Source of the DNA: Myxococcales bacterium UBA1660
GTDB lineage: Bacteria > Myxococcota_A > Polyangia > Polyangiales > Houyiibacteriaceae
Assembly: GCA_002320815.1 (NCBI GenBank)
Contig: DCLA01000120.1
Location: 1-64,000 of the forward strand
Length of the DNA stretch: 64,000 nt
Direction of reading: 5' to 3'
A program made the position numbers and the translations under genes. Numbering within the stretch: position 1 is the first letter of the stretch; the number at the start of each line of letters is the position of its first letter. The notes below the pieces were generated by a model, which was not told the origin of the DNA, did not search any database, and was given only the letters and a program-made list of their open reading frames with translations. Below, piece after piece: positions 17,810 to 26,492 of the stretch.

Positions 17810-19276
17810 ATGGCAACGAATCAGGGACCGCAGCAGCGAGCCGGGGGTGGCAAGCCCGGGGCGATGACGATGGCCATGCAGGCCGTGGCCGTGAAGCCCA
17901 CCGGGCCGAAGGTCCTCCGCATCGGTCTCATCAAGGACGGGAAGATCATCGAGGAGCGCGTCATCCGGGAGCGGAAGACGGTCTCGGTGGGAAGCTCCGA
18001 GAAGAACCACTTCATCGTCAACGAAGACGGCGTCCCCCCGCGCTTCGACCTCTTCCAGCTCGTCGGCAACGACTACATCCTCAACTTCACCGACAAGATG
18101 GACGGCCGCGTCGGCCTTCCCGGTGGCGTCGCCCAGCTCGACCAGCTCCGCAGCTCGGGCCAGGCCCGGAACGCGGGCACCCACTACCAGGTGAAGCTCA
18201 CCGACGCCTCCCGCGGCAAGATCGTCGTCGGCGGCGTCACGCTGCTCTTCCAGTTCGTCGAGCCGCCCCCGGTCACCCCGCGACCCCAGCTCCCGGCCGC
18301 CGTCCGCGGTGGCTTCGTCGCCGGCATCGACTGGCTCTTCACCGCGTTCGTCGTGTTCAGCTACATGACGTTCTTCGGGTTCGTCATCTACCTCGAGCAC
18401 GCGGACTGGGAGATCGCCAGCGGCATCGACGCGATGCCCGAAGAGCTCGCGCGACTCGTCTTCGAGGAGCCGGTGCCTCCGCCGGAGCCGGAGGAGTCGG
18501 AGAACCCGACCGAAGAGGCCGAGGAGGGCGACGAGCCCGAAGAGGTCGCCGAGAACACGGCCCCGAGCAACAACAGCAGCAGCTCCGGCGAGACCGCGGG
18601 CGACTCGAGTTCGAACGACATCAACAGCAACGCGGAGGCCCGGGCGCGGATCGCCCAGGAGGCCGCCGCGACCGCCGAGGCCCTCGTGCTCGGCGCGCTG
18701 GGTGAGGGTGGGGCGCTCGCCGACGTCCTCGCCGGCGGCGCCGTCACCGGTGACGCCGAGTCGGTTCTCGCCGAGGCCAGCGGCGTCGGCGTCGCGCAGG
18801 GCGGCACCGGCGGCAACCTCCGTACCCGTAGCGGTGGCGGAGGATCCGGTGAGGGCGGCAGCCTCGGTGGCCTGGCGGCCTCGATGGGTGCCGGCATGGC
18901 GGCCGCGACCGGATCGGTCTCCGAGATGGCAGTCCGCGGCAACATCAACCTCCAGGGCGGCGGCGACATCGGCGGCTCGGGCGATTTCGACGCCTCCATC
19001 GTCGTGCGCACCATCCGGGCCCGCCTGACGGCCATCAAGCGCTGCTACGAGACCCAGCTCCGCAACAACCCGACCCTCGCCGGCAAGGTGACCGTGCGGT
19101 TCACCATCGTGGAGCGCGGCACCGTCTCCGGGGCCTCGGCCACCGAGAACACCACCGGGAGCTCCGAGGTCGCCAGCTGCGTGGTCAACACGATCCGCCG
19201 CTTCCGGTTCAACCCGGGTCCGGAAGGCGGCAGCGTCGACTTCAGCTACCCGTTCGTTTTCGCGCCGCAGGGCTAG
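17810..19276 (+). CDS. FHA-like / single-TM / TonB-type protein (AgmX/PglI C-terminal domain), GltG-like
   Basis: The protein has 488 residues. Residues 35-145 look like a degenerate FHA-type beta domain (KVLRIGLIKDGKIIEERVIR, VSVGSSEKNHFIV, YQVKLTDASRGKIVVGG). One membrane helix follows at about 163-187 (WLFTAFVVFSYMTFFGFVIY). An acidic Pro/Glu spacer and an Ala/Gly-rich stretch follow. The last 95 residues are the AgmX/PglI C-terminal TonB-like domain (TIRARLTAIKRCYETQLRNN, VTVRFTIVERGTVSG, SCVVNTIRRFRFNP), with two conserved Cys. It should link cytoplasm to periplasm, the C-terminus contacting TPR partners. It equals GltG (PglI)/NfsG in architecture and gene order. It has its own candidate ECF promoter. 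Confidence 0.85.
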   Translation: MATNQGPQQRAGGGKPGAMTMAMQAVAVKPTGPKVLRIGLIKDGKIIEERVIRERKTVSVGSSEKNHFIVNEDGVPPRFDLFQLVGNDYILNFTDKMDGRVGLPGGVAQLDQLRSSGQARNAGTHYQVKLTDASRGKIVVGGVTLLFQFVEPPPVTPRPQLPAAVRGGFVAGIDWLFTAFVVFSYMTFFGFVIYLEHADWEIASGIDAMPEELARLVFEEPVPPPEPEESENPTEEAEEGDEPEEVAENTAPSNNSSSSGETAGDSSSNDINSNAEARARIAQEAAATAEALVLGALGEGGALADVLAGGAVTGDAESVLAEASGVGVAQGGTGGNLRTRSGGGGSGEGGSLGGLAASMGAGMAAATGSVSEMAVRGNINLQGGGDIGGSGDFDASIVVRTIRARLTAIKRCYETQLRNNPTLAGKVTVRFTIVERGTVSGASATENTTGSSEVASCVVNTIRRFRFNPGPEGGSVDFSYPFVFAPQG

Positions 19277-19299
19277 CGTAGCGACGCGATCCGGCGTAG

Positions 19300-19335
19300 G
19301 AGGGCGGCCCACGGGTCGCCCTCTTCGCGTTTCTG
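19300..19335 (+). terminator. Terminator-like hairpin after the FHA/TonB gene
   Basis: GAGGGCGGCC (19300-19309) pairs with GGTCGCCCTC (19314-19323), a 10-bp stem with one G-U pair and a 4-base loop. It is followed by TTCGCGTTTCT. It begins 24 bases after the stop codon at 19276. Confidence 0.6.
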
Positions 19336-19400
19336 GAGCAGGACTCCACCCCTGGTGGAGGCCGTCTCCACCGTCGGTCCCGACGAAAGACTGGGAAGCG

Positions 19401-19437
19401 CGTTGCAACGAAGGAGTGCGTCTGCCACCTTCGTTGC
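19401..19437. promoter_or_regulatory. Inverted repeats upstream of the EPS promoter
   Basis: CGTTGCAACG (19401-19410) is a perfect 10-bp palindrome. GCAACGAAGG (19405-19414) also pairs perfectly with CCTTCGTTGC (19428-19437) across a 13-base spacer, so GTTGC half-sites occur three times. A further CCGCC/GGCGG pair lies at 19452-19467. The sites are 105-140 bases before the -35 box, where an activator could bind. Confidence 0.4.
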
Positions 19438-19542
19438 CCGGAAAGACGTTTCCGCCCGTAACGGCGGGTGAACGCTTGGCGTCACCTCCGCAACAGACGC
19501 TATGACCCGATAATGACGAGACTTTCTCGCTCGTCGAACAGC

Positions 19543-19570
19543 TTGACGGCACCCGGCCGCTCTCTATAAT
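19543..19570 (+). promoter_or_regulatory. Near-consensus sigma-70 promoter of the exopolysaccharide operon
   Basis: TTGACG (19543-19548) and TATAAT (19565-19570) are separated by 16 bases: five of six -35 bases and a perfect -10. This is unusual in so GC-rich a sequence. Transcription would start near 19577, just before GGAGGGGAAG and the ATG at 19595. Confidence 0.8.
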
Positions 19571-19594
19571 CGCCACCTCTTGGAGGGGAAGACC

Positions 19595-20182
19595 ATGTCC
19601 CGACGCATCCGCGTCCTACTCACATTCGCGCTCGCGCTCGCCATGGGTGGCTTGGGCTTCGCCGTCGCTCAGGACGGCGAGGGCACCGAGACCACGAGCG
19701 GCGCAGCCGAAGAGGCTGGCCTAGACGCCACGCAGCGCGCCAATCTCAGCCCGCAGGAGCAGATGGCGGAGGCCCAGCAGGTCGTGGAGCGCGGCAACGC
19801 GATCAGCCGGCAGGTCTCTTCCATGCTCGACGAGGCTCGCCAGGAGCGCGACATCATCCGCGTCACCTGCCTCAACGACAAGCTGACGCAGATCAACGCG
19901 AACCTCCGAACCGCCGTCAACCGAGCCGACGCCCTCGAGGACGCGGTCGAGGCTCAGGACACGCCCCGTCAGAACCACGAGTTCACGGTGGTCACCGTGC
20001 TCGCGCAGAAGCTTCAGACCCTCGAGCGCGAGGCTCAGCAGTGCATCGGGGAGGACATCTTCGAGACCGGCGCGACCAGCGTCACGACCGAGGTGCCCGA
20101 CGACACCGTGAATCCCGAGGACTTGCCGGATACTCCGGTGAACTCGCCGGTGTTCCCATCGCCCATCAGTCCCATCTCCTGA
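19595..20182 (+). CDS. Small secreted helical protein heading the EPS operon
   Basis: The ATG at 19595 follows GGAGGGGAAG. A TTG at 19580 in frame lies inside that ribosome binding site and is rejected. A signal peptide (about 1-26, FAVAQ) precedes a helical core (QEQMAEAQQVVERGNAISRQ, LDEARQERDIIRVTCLNDKL, INANLRTAVNRADALEDAV). Two Cys residues (in VTCLND and QQCIGE) could form a disulphide. The tail is Pro/Asp/Ser-rich. Its place before the beta-barrel and OPX genes suggests a periplasmic accessory of polymer export. I know no function for it. Confidence 0.8.
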   Translation: MSRRIRVLLTFALALAMGGLGFAVAQDGEGTETTSGAAEEAGLDATQRANLSPQEQMAEAQQVVERGNAISRQVSSMLDEARQERDIIRVTCLNDKLTQINANLRTAVNRADALEDAVEAQDTPRQNHEFTVVTVLAQKLQTLEREAQQCIGEDIFETGATSVTTEVPDDTVNPEDLPDTPVNSPVFPSPISPIS

Positions 20183-20195
20183 GCAGGTCCTGCTG

Positions 20196-21536
20196 ATGCT
20201 TTTTGCACATCGTCTGGCGTGGGTCACGTCAGTGGCACTCCTCATCCTGTCGTCGACCTCCGTCGAGGCGCAGGGCTGGATGTCCGACCGTTCTCGGAGA
20301 GAAGGTCCGGGCTTTCGCATAGGTAATCTGGAACTCCATCCCGGATTGGGGATCGAGGGCGGGTACGACACGAACGTCTTCTACGAGGATCAAGACCCGC
20401 AGAGCTCGTTCCTCCTGCGACTCACCGCGCACGTCGACGTCGCGACCCTCGGGCCCCAGCGGCGCGCGGAGGGCGAGACCCGCGAGGGCGAGGAGCCGGC
20501 GCAGCGAAACATCGATTTTCGCGCCGGTGCCGCAGCCTCGTACTACCACTTCTTCATCGATCAGGCCCGGGACAACGTAGCTGCCGATGCGTACCTGGCT
20601 GCTACGATCAACCCGCAAGGCCGCTTCAGCTTCTACGTCCACGATGAGTTCTCCCGGACGATCCGGCCGTTCATCGACCGGGCGCCGGACACGGACGGTG
20701 AGGTTCCGACCTATGCCCGGAACCGGAACGTGGCTGGAGCCGAGCTTCGTCTCCAGTCGGCCGGCGGCGTGTTGAAGGGATCGCTCGGCTACGACTATAC
20801 GCTGGACCACTTCCAGGACGACATCTTCGCCTACGTCAACAGCCATCAGCACGAGATGCGTCTGCAGATGTCCTGGCGCTTCCTTCCGGAGACGGCCCTC
20901 ATCAGCGTCACTCAGGCGACCCGCCAGAACTACTACAACGACGACGGGTCGGTGCCCGCCGCGTCACTTCTCGATGACCACTGGCGGATCGGAAGCAAGA
21001 TCGGCCTGAACGGAGCGGTGACTCGTACGTTGGCGTTCACGGCGTTGGTCGGATACGCGGGCGGCTTCTACGACGTCGCAGATGACTTCGACAACGTCGA
21101 GGTGATGGCGGGCCTCAAGTGGCGCCCTCGGGAGACCATCAGTGCGGGAATCGGCTATGACCGTCGTTTTCAGCCCTCCTTCATCGGCAACTTCCAGCGA
21201 CGGGACCGCATCTACCTCAACGGCCAGATGCTTCTCGGCGGCGCGTTCCTGCTCGGGGCAGACTTGGCTCTCGCCTTTGCGGAGACCGGTCTCGCGCTGA
21301 CCGACGACGGGGAGCTACTGGGCAACTCGGACACCCGGAAGGACATCTACTTCACCGCGACGCTGTACAGCGAGTACCGGTTCACCGACTGGCTCGGGGT
21401 GACCGCGAGCATCGGCTACTACGGCGACTTCACGGACTACGAGTACACGTTCGACACCGGTGGTGCCGCGATCCCCGACCCGGGTGGCGGGTACCAGAAG
21501 TTCGAGGCGTGGCTCGGCCTTCGCGCCTTCTACTGA
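20196..21536 (+). CDS. Outer-membrane beta-barrel protein of the EPS export apparatus
   Basis: A signal peptide (1-25, SVEAQ) is followed by a barrel pattern to the end: alternating aromatic/hydrophobic strands such as IDFRAGAAASYYHFFIDQA, RFSFYVHDEFSRTIRPF, LTATLYSEYRF-type strands, and the terminal FEAWLGLRAFY, which ends in an aromatic as barrels do. LHPGLGIEGGYDTNVFYED is the N-terminal signature of the BBP2-type porins found in EPS loci. It lies 13 bases after the secreted-protein gene and 15 before the OPX gene. In Myxococcus such barrels (Wzp type) are thought to provide the outer-membrane channel for OPX proteins that lack their own. Confidence 0.85.
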   Translation: MLFAHRLAWVTSVALLILSSTSVEAQGWMSDRSRREGPGFRIGNLELHPGLGIEGGYDTNVFYEDQDPQSSFLLRLTAHVDVATLGPQRRAEGETREGEEPAQRNIDFRAGAAASYYHFFIDQARDNVAADAYLAATINPQGRFSFYVHDEFSRTIRPFIDRAPDTDGEVPTYARNRNVAGAELRLQSAGGVLKGSLGYDYTLDHFQDDIFAYVNSHQHEMRLQMSWRFLPETALISVTQATRQNYYNDDGSVPAASLLDDHWRIGSKIGLNGAVTRTLAFTALVGYAGGFYDVADDFDNVEVMAGLKWRPRETISAGIGYDRRFQPSFIGNFQRRDRIYLNGQMLLGGAFLLGADLALAFAETGLALTDDGELLGNSDTRKDIYFTATLYSEYRFTDWLGVTASIGYYGDFTDYEYTFDTGGAAIPDPGGGYQKFEAWLGLRAFY

Positions 21537-21551
21537 GTAGAGCAGAAGTCT

Positions 21552-22136
21552 ATGCGTTCGCTTCTCACAGGGACACTGCTCCTGCTGTGGGCCAGCGCGT
21601 GTCACCCCGAACCCCCGGTGACCTCCCGAGCGGCGGTCGATGACCTGACGGCACTCGGCCCGGGCGACACGTTCGACGTCCGGGTCTATGGGGAAGAGGA
21701 CCTGTCTGCGACCTATCGGGTCGCGCAAGACGGCACGATCGACTTTCCGTTCGTGGGTCGTATCCATGTCGAAGGGCGAGAGCCCACGGAGGTGGCGGAC
21801 GCCATCGCCGTGGCTCTTCGCGACGGGGAGATCCTGGTAGCTCCGCAGGTTTCGGTCCTCATCAAGGAATCCGAGTCGCGTGTCGTGAGCGTGATGGGAG
21901 CCGTGGCTTCCTCGGGAACGTTCCCCATGCGTTCGGGGCTGACCGTGGTTCAGGCGATCAGCCTGGCGGGGGGGTTCTCGCCGCTGGCGAATCGCAACGA
22001 GACCGTCGTGACGCGACGGGTCAACGGCGAGCTGAAACGCCACCTCGTTCGAGTCGACGACATCTCCCGCGGTCGCGCGGAGGACTTCCTCCTCCGGTCC
22101 GGTGACATCGTTTTCGTTCCCGAGAGGCTCTTCTGA
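21552..22136 (+). CDS. Short polysaccharide export (OPX, Wza-like) protein
   Basis: The protein has 194 residues. A signal sequence ends at LLLLWASAC (possible lipidation at Cys17, lipobox imperfect). A polysaccharide-export-sequence domain follows (ALGPGDTFDVRVYGEEDLSA, DGTIDFPFVGRIHVEG), then one SLBB domain (VSVMGAVASSGTFPMRSGLT). It ends LRSGDIVFVPERLF and lacks the extra domains and C-terminal amphipathic helix with which E. coli Wza (about 380 residues) crosses the outer membrane. It should therefore be periplasmic and work with the adjacent beta-barrel. Symbol withheld because it is a truncated-class OPX. Confidence 0.9.
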   Translation: MRSLLTGTLLLLWASACHPEPPVTSRAAVDDLTALGPGDTFDVRVYGEEDLSATYRVAQDGTIDFPFVGRIHVEGREPTEVADAIAVALRDGEILVAPQVSVLIKESESRVVSVMGAVASSGTFPMRSGLTVVQAISLAGGFSPLANRNETVVTRRVNGELKRHLVRVDDISRGRAEDFLLRSGDIVFVPERLF

Positions 22137-22164
22137 GCCGTCAAACTGAGAGTTCCTGAGAAAT

Positions 22165-23439
22165 ATGTCCGAGAAAATTGCAGTCGTTGGCTTGGGCTAC
22201 GTTGGGCTGCCGGTGGCGCTCGCTTTCGCCCGCAAGAACGAAGGCGTGATCGGTTTCGACATCGACCACACCCGTGTTCGGGAGTTGCGCGAGGGGCACG
22301 ACCGAACCCACGAGGTCGAGGACGGGGACCTCGCCTCCTCGACCATATCGTTCACGGCCGACGAAGCCGACCTCCGTGACGCCACGGTCTACGTGGTCGC
22401 GGTGCCGACCCCCATCGATGAGAGCCGCCGGCCCGATCTTCGAGCGCTCAAGGGAGCGTCGGAGTTGGTCTCGCGCGTCCTGGGTAAGGGCGACCTCGTG
22501 GTCTACGAGTCGACCGTGTTCCCGGGAGCCACGCGGGATGTGTGCCTGCCGATCCTGGCGGAGGGGTCGGGGCTGGCGGAAGCCGATTTCGAACTCGGGT
22601 ACTCTCCCGAGCGCATCAATCCGGGCGACAAGGTTCATCGGCTGGAGACCATCGTGAAGGTCGTGAGCGGGTCGACACCTGCGGCGCTCGAGCGAGTCGC
22701 CAGCCTCTACGACACCATCGTCGACGCAGGGGTACACCGAGCCGCGACGCTCGAGACCGCGGAAGCGGCCAAGGTGATCGAGAACACGCAGCGCGACCTC
22801 AACATCGCTTTGATGAACGAGTTGGCGCTGATCTTCGACAAGCTCGACATCCGAACGGCGGACGTCCTGGCTGCCGCCGGGACCAAGTGGAACTTCCTTC
22901 CGTTCACCCCGGGACTCGTCGGGGGCCACTGCATCGGGGTCGACCCCTACTACTTGACCGCGAAGGCCGAGAGTCTCGGGTACGACCCGCAGGTCATCTT
23001 GGCCGGGCGTCGAATCAACGACTCGATGGGCGAGCGAATCGCTCAGCGCTGCGTGAAGCTCTTGGTCGGGAGCGGCCTCTTCGAGAAGGGCGCGAAGGTC
23101 GCGGTCATGGGCCTCACGTTCAAGGAGAACGTTCCGGACCTCCGGAACAGCCGGGTCCCCGACATCATCGATGAGCTCCGCTCCTTCGGTCTCGAGGTGC
23201 TCGTCCACGATCCCCTCGCCGATGCAGACGAGGCCAAGCACGAGTACGGAGTCGAGCTCGTCCAGCGCGAGGCCATCGAAGGAGTCGACGCGATGATCCT
23301 GGCGGTGCCGCACGAGGCGTACCGCAGCGATCTCGGTGGTTTGCAGAGTAGCGTGCGAGATGGCGGGGTGCTCCTCGACGTCAAGTCGATGATGTCACCC
23401 CAGGATGCCGATTCGCGCCTCACCTATTGGAGTCTTTGA
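22165..23439 (+). CDS. Nucleotide-sugar dehydrogenase (UDP-HexNAc dehydrogenase type, WbpA/TviB-like)
   Basis: This is an NAD-dependent four-electron oxidoreductase that turns the C6 hydroxymethyl of a UDP-sugar into a carboxylate. IAVVGLGYVGLPVALAFA is the Rossmann motif. GLVGGHCIGVDPYYL holds the catalytic Cys (about C256), and the C-terminal domain has GLTFKENVPDLRNSR. The GGHCIGVDPYYL form is typical of UDP-GlcNAc/UDP-GalNAc dehydrogenases, whereas Ugd enzymes have GSCFPKD. The following epimerase may act on the product. Exact substrate is not determinable. Confidence 0.92.
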   Translation: MSEKIAVVGLGYVGLPVALAFARKNEGVIGFDIDHTRVRELREGHDRTHEVEDGDLASSTISFTADEADLRDATVYVVAVPTPIDESRRPDLRALKGASELVSRVLGKGDLVVYESTVFPGATRDVCLPILAEGSGLAEADFELGYSPERINPGDKVHRLETIVKVVSGSTPAALERVASLYDTIVDAGVHRAATLETAEAAKVIENTQRDLNIALMNELALIFDKLDIRTADVLAAAGTKWNFLPFTPGLVGGHCIGVDPYYLTAKAESLGYDPQVILAGRRINDSMGERIAQRCVKLLVGSGLFEKGAKVAVMGLTFKENVPDLRNSRVPDIIDELRSFGLEVLVHDPLADADEAKHEYGVELVQREAIEGVDAMILAVPHEAYRSDLGGLQSSVRDGGVLLDVKSMMSPQDADSRLTYWSL

Positions 23440-23441
23440 CG

Positions 23442-24449
23442 ATGGAGCAGTCGACGGTTGGCGAGGGACCCGTACTGGTCACCGGGGCGGCGGGCTTCAT
23501 CGGGTTTCACCTCTCCCGGGTCCTACTCGCCCGTGGTGACCGGGTCATCGGGGTGGACTGTGTCAACGACTACTACGACCCCGCATTGAAGCGAGCGCGC
23601 CTCGAGATCTTGAACGAAAACGAGGGCTTCGACTTCCACGAGATCGACATCGCCGACGCCGGCGCCCTTGGCGAGGTCTTCGAAGGGGCACGACCCGCCC
23701 GGGTGGTGAACCTCGCCGCCCAGGCCGGCGTTCGCTACTCTCTCACCCATCCCGAGGCCTACGTCCACAGCAACCTCGTGGGCTTCGCGAACATCCTCGA
23801 AGCCAGTCGTCGTCACGACGTAGGACACCTCGTCTACGCATCCTCGAGCTCCGTCTACGGCGGCACCAAAGAGCTGCCCTTCCACGAAGGCCAGAACGTG
23901 GACCACCCGCTGAGCCTCTATGCGGCGAGTAAGAAGTCGAACGAGCTCATGGCCCATGTCTACAGCCACCTCTTTCGGCTGCCGACCACGGGCTTGCGGT
24001 TCTTCACCGTGTACGGCCCGTGGGGGCGTCCGGACATGGCCCTCTTCCTGTTCACCAAGGCCATCCTCGCGGGTGAACCCATCAAGGTGTTCAACCACGG
24101 GGACATGACCCGGGACTTCACCTATGTGGACGACATCGTGGAGGGCGTGGTTCGGGTGCTCGACCGCCCGCCATGCGTCGAGGAGACGCCACTGGGACCG
24201 TACCGGCTGTTCAACATCGGAAACAACGCGCCGGTCAAGCTCATGGACATGATCGGAGCGGTCGAGGAAGCCCTCGGCCGCGAGGCTGTGAAGACCATGC
24301 TGCCCATTCAGCCCGGAGACGTTCCAGCGACCTACGCCGATGTCGCAGCGCTCGAGCGAGTCACCGGCTTCCGCCCGCAGACGCCGCTCCGGGACGGGAT
24401 CGCACGGTTCGTCGATTGGTATCGGCGGTACTACGACATCGAGGGATGA
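23442..24449 (+). CDS. NAD-dependent UDP-sugar 4-epimerase (UDP-glucuronate 4-epimerase-like SDR)
   Basis: The ATG at 23442 lies 2 bases after the previous stop with GGAG 9 bases upstream; a TTG at 23427 is less likely. Extended SDR features: VTGAAGFIGFHLSRVLL, LAAQAGVRYSL, and the catalytic YAASK (about Y159/K163). ALFLFTKAILAGEPIKVF and MTRDFTYVDDIVEGVVR are typical of UDP-glucuronate and UDP-HexNAcA 4-epimerases. Coupling to the dehydrogenase suggests a uronic acid (GalA or GalNAcA) is made for the polymer. Confidence 0.9.
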   Translation: MEQSTVGEGPVLVTGAAGFIGFHLSRVLLARGDRVIGVDCVNDYYDPALKRARLEILNENEGFDFHEIDIADAGALGEVFEGARPARVVNLAAQAGVRYSLTHPEAYVHSNLVGFANILEASRRHDVGHLVYASSSSVYGGTKELPFHEGQNVDHPLSLYAASKKSNELMAHVYSHLFRLPTTGLRFFTVYGPWGRPDMALFLFTKAILAGEPIKVFNHGDMTRDFTYVDDIVEGVVRVLDRPPCVEETPLGPYRLFNIGNNAPVKLMDMIGAVEEALGREAVKTMLPIQPGDVPATYADVAALERVTGFRPQTPLRDGIARFVDWYRRYYDIEG

Positions 24450-24527
24450 ACGGATGCGGTTCCCCCGGACACGAAGGAGCGTGACTCTCCACGCCCGATT
24501 CGTTCGATCCTCCCATCGGGGGGGCCA

Positions 24528-26492
24528 ATGAGCCGTCGTGTAGCCCGGCTGTCCCAGATGGTCGTCGACCTACTGGTGTTGACGTTCGCGTTCGCCCTCG
24601 CGTTCCTCATTCGCTTCGACTGGCGTCCGCCAGCCGACATGGTCGGGCGGATTTTCCTGGTCCTGCCGTACGCGGTGCTCTTCGAGTACGTCGTTCTCCG
24701 GATGCTCGGGGTCCACCGGTTCTCGTGGCGCTACGTGGGTCTCCGGGAGAGCGTGCGAATTCTGATCGCGGCCGGTCTGTGGAGTGTCGGGCTGGTCATC
24801 GCTCGGCTCTTCTTCGGCGAACTTCAGGGCCAATACCCCTTCTTTCGGCACGGAGTGGTGCCATTGGGTGCGCTCGCGATGAATTTCGTTCTGTCGTTCC
24901 TGGGGATCACGGGGGTGCGCGCCGCTCGCCGAGTCCTGGGCGAGCGACGGGACGCCAGCGAGACGATGCGGTCGAACTCCATCGCCCCCAGGTCCCGGAC
25001 GCGAGTCCGGACGATGCTCGTCGGCGCCGGCCAAGCAGGGTTCATGGTCGCTCGGGAGCTAGGGGCGCGCCCCGAGCTCGGTCTCGAAGCCGTCGGGTTC
25101 ATCGATGACGACGAGACCAAGGTCGGCTCGGTCATTCACGGAGTTCCGGTACTCGGTCGCACCACGGACCTCGCGCGGCTCTGCCAGGAACACGACGCGA
25201 GCGACGTGCTGATCACGATGGCCAACGTCCCTGGCTCGGCCATCCGCCGCATTCGGCGCCTGTGCGAGGAGGCCGGAATCACGCCGAAGATCATCCCTGG
25301 GCTTTACGAGATCGTGGGCGGGGACCTCAACCTGACTCGGATCCGAGACGTCGCCCTCGAAGACTTGCTCCGGCGTGAGCCCGTTCAGCTCGATGAGGCC
25401 TCCATCGCCGAGTACATCTCGGGCCGGACGGCTTTGGTTACGGGAGCAGGTGGGAGCATCGGCTCCGAGCTGTGCCGTCAGGTGGCGCGTTTCGCGCCTC
25501 GACAGCTGGTTCTGGTTGAGCAAGCGGAGAACGCGCTCTTCGAAATTCACCGAGAGCTGCGCGCCCTCGCACCGGACGTCGAGATCGTCCCGTGTATCGC
25601 CGACGTCACCGACGTGGAGCGTATCGACGGGGTGTTCACGCGCTTTCGGCCCGACGCGGTCTTCCACGCCGCCGCTCACAAGCACGTGCCGATGATGGAG
25701 GCCAATCCGGGCGAGGCGATCAAGAACAACGTCTTCGGTTCGAAGAACGTCGCTGATGCGGCCCATCGGCACGGGTGCGATGTGCTGGTGATGGTGAGCA
25801 CCGACAAGGCGGTCAACCCCACGTCGATCATGGGCGCCACGAAGCGCGTCGCCGAACTCTACGTCCAGAGCGTCGCCGCCCGGAGCGAGACTCGTTTCGT
25901 CACCGTGCGCTTCGGCAACGTCCTGGGCTCGAACGGAAGCGTGGTGCCGATCTTCAAGCAGCAGATCAGCCGGGGAGGGCCGGTCACCGTCACCCACCCC
26001 GATATGCAGCGGTACTTCATGACGATCCCGGAAGCATCCCAGCTCATCCTGCAGGCGGGATCGCTCGGTACGAGTGGCGATATCATGGTCCTCGACATGG
26101 GTGAGCCGGTGAAGATCGTCGACTTGGCCCGAGACCTCATCTCTCTGTCGGGAGTGGGGGGCGAGGGCGTGGAGATCGAGTTCACCGGGGTCCGGCCCGG
26201 AGAGAAGCTCTTCGAGGAGCTGGCGACCGACGCCGAGCACGCCGAGAAGACTCGGCACCCCAAGATCTTCGTGGGGCGCACTCCACGACTCGATCTGGAC
26301 CGCGTCCGCCGGGGAGTCGAACACCTGGAGCGGGTATCCACGGCGGACCGGAACTCGGTCCGCGACGCACTGCGAGAGCTGGTGCCCGAGATGCAGCAGC
26401 CCGCCGACGAGCCCACGGAAGCGAAGCCCGCAACCAAGGCACGTCTGTTCGTGGCACGAGCCACTCATGGACCGGCCGCAGAACCGGCCTAG
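24528..26492 (+). CDS. WbpM/CapD-type membrane UDP-GlcNAc 4,6-dehydratase
   Basis: This 654-residue protein has four N-terminal membrane helices (1-130), a CoA-binding-like Rossmann domain (TMLVGAGQAGFMVARELG) and a C-terminal SDR dehydratase (ALVTGAGGSIGSELCRQVA, FHAAAHKHVPMMEANP). In STDKAVNPTSIMGATK the usual catalytic Tyr is Met, as in the large WbpM/PglF enzymes. It makes UDP-4-keto-6-deoxy sugars, the precursor of QuiNAc, FucNAc or bacillosamine. G7 sits directly before the ATG. A 78-base gap precedes it. The 3' end overlaps the next gene by 26 bases. Partner reductase and initiating transferase genes lie at 36.3-38.3 kb. Confidence 0.93.
   Translation: MSRRVARLSQMVVDLLVLTFAFALAFLIRFDWRPPADMVGRIFLVLPYAVLFEYVVLRMLGVHRFSWRYVGLRESVRILIAAGLWSVGLVIARLFFGELQGQYPFFRHGVVPLGALAMNFVLSFLGITGVRAARRVLGERRDASETMRSNSIAPRSRTRVRTMLVGAGQAGFMVARELGARPELGLEAVGFIDDDETKVGSVIHGVPVLGRTTDLARLCQEHDASDVLITMANVPGSAIRRIRRLCEEAGITPKIIPGLYEIVGGDLNLTRIRDVALEDLLRREPVQLDEASIAEYISGRTALVTGAGGSIGSELCRQVARFAPRQLVLVEQAENALFEIHRELRALAPDVEIVPCIADVTDVERIDGVFTRFRPDAVFHAAAHKHVPMMEANPGEAIKNNVFGSKNVADAAHRHGCDVLVMVSTDKAVNPTSIMGATKRVAELYVQSVAARSETRFVTVRFGNVLGSNGSVVPIFKQQISRGGPVTVTHPDMQRYFMTIPEASQLILQAGSLGTSGDIMVLDMGEPVKIVDLARDLISLSGVGGEGVEIEFTGVRPGEKLFEELATDAEHAEKTRHPKIFVGRTPRLDLDRVRRGVEHLERVSTADRNSVRDALRELVPEMQQPADEPTEAKPATKARLFVARATHGPAAEPA

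Noticed and set aside
19476..19493. Possible second sigma-54 promoter (GG at 19478, GC at 19490)
   Set aside because: The GG-N10-GC spacing is met, but the -12 box is CGCAA and the -24 box matches poorly; a much better sigma-70 promoter lies just downstream.
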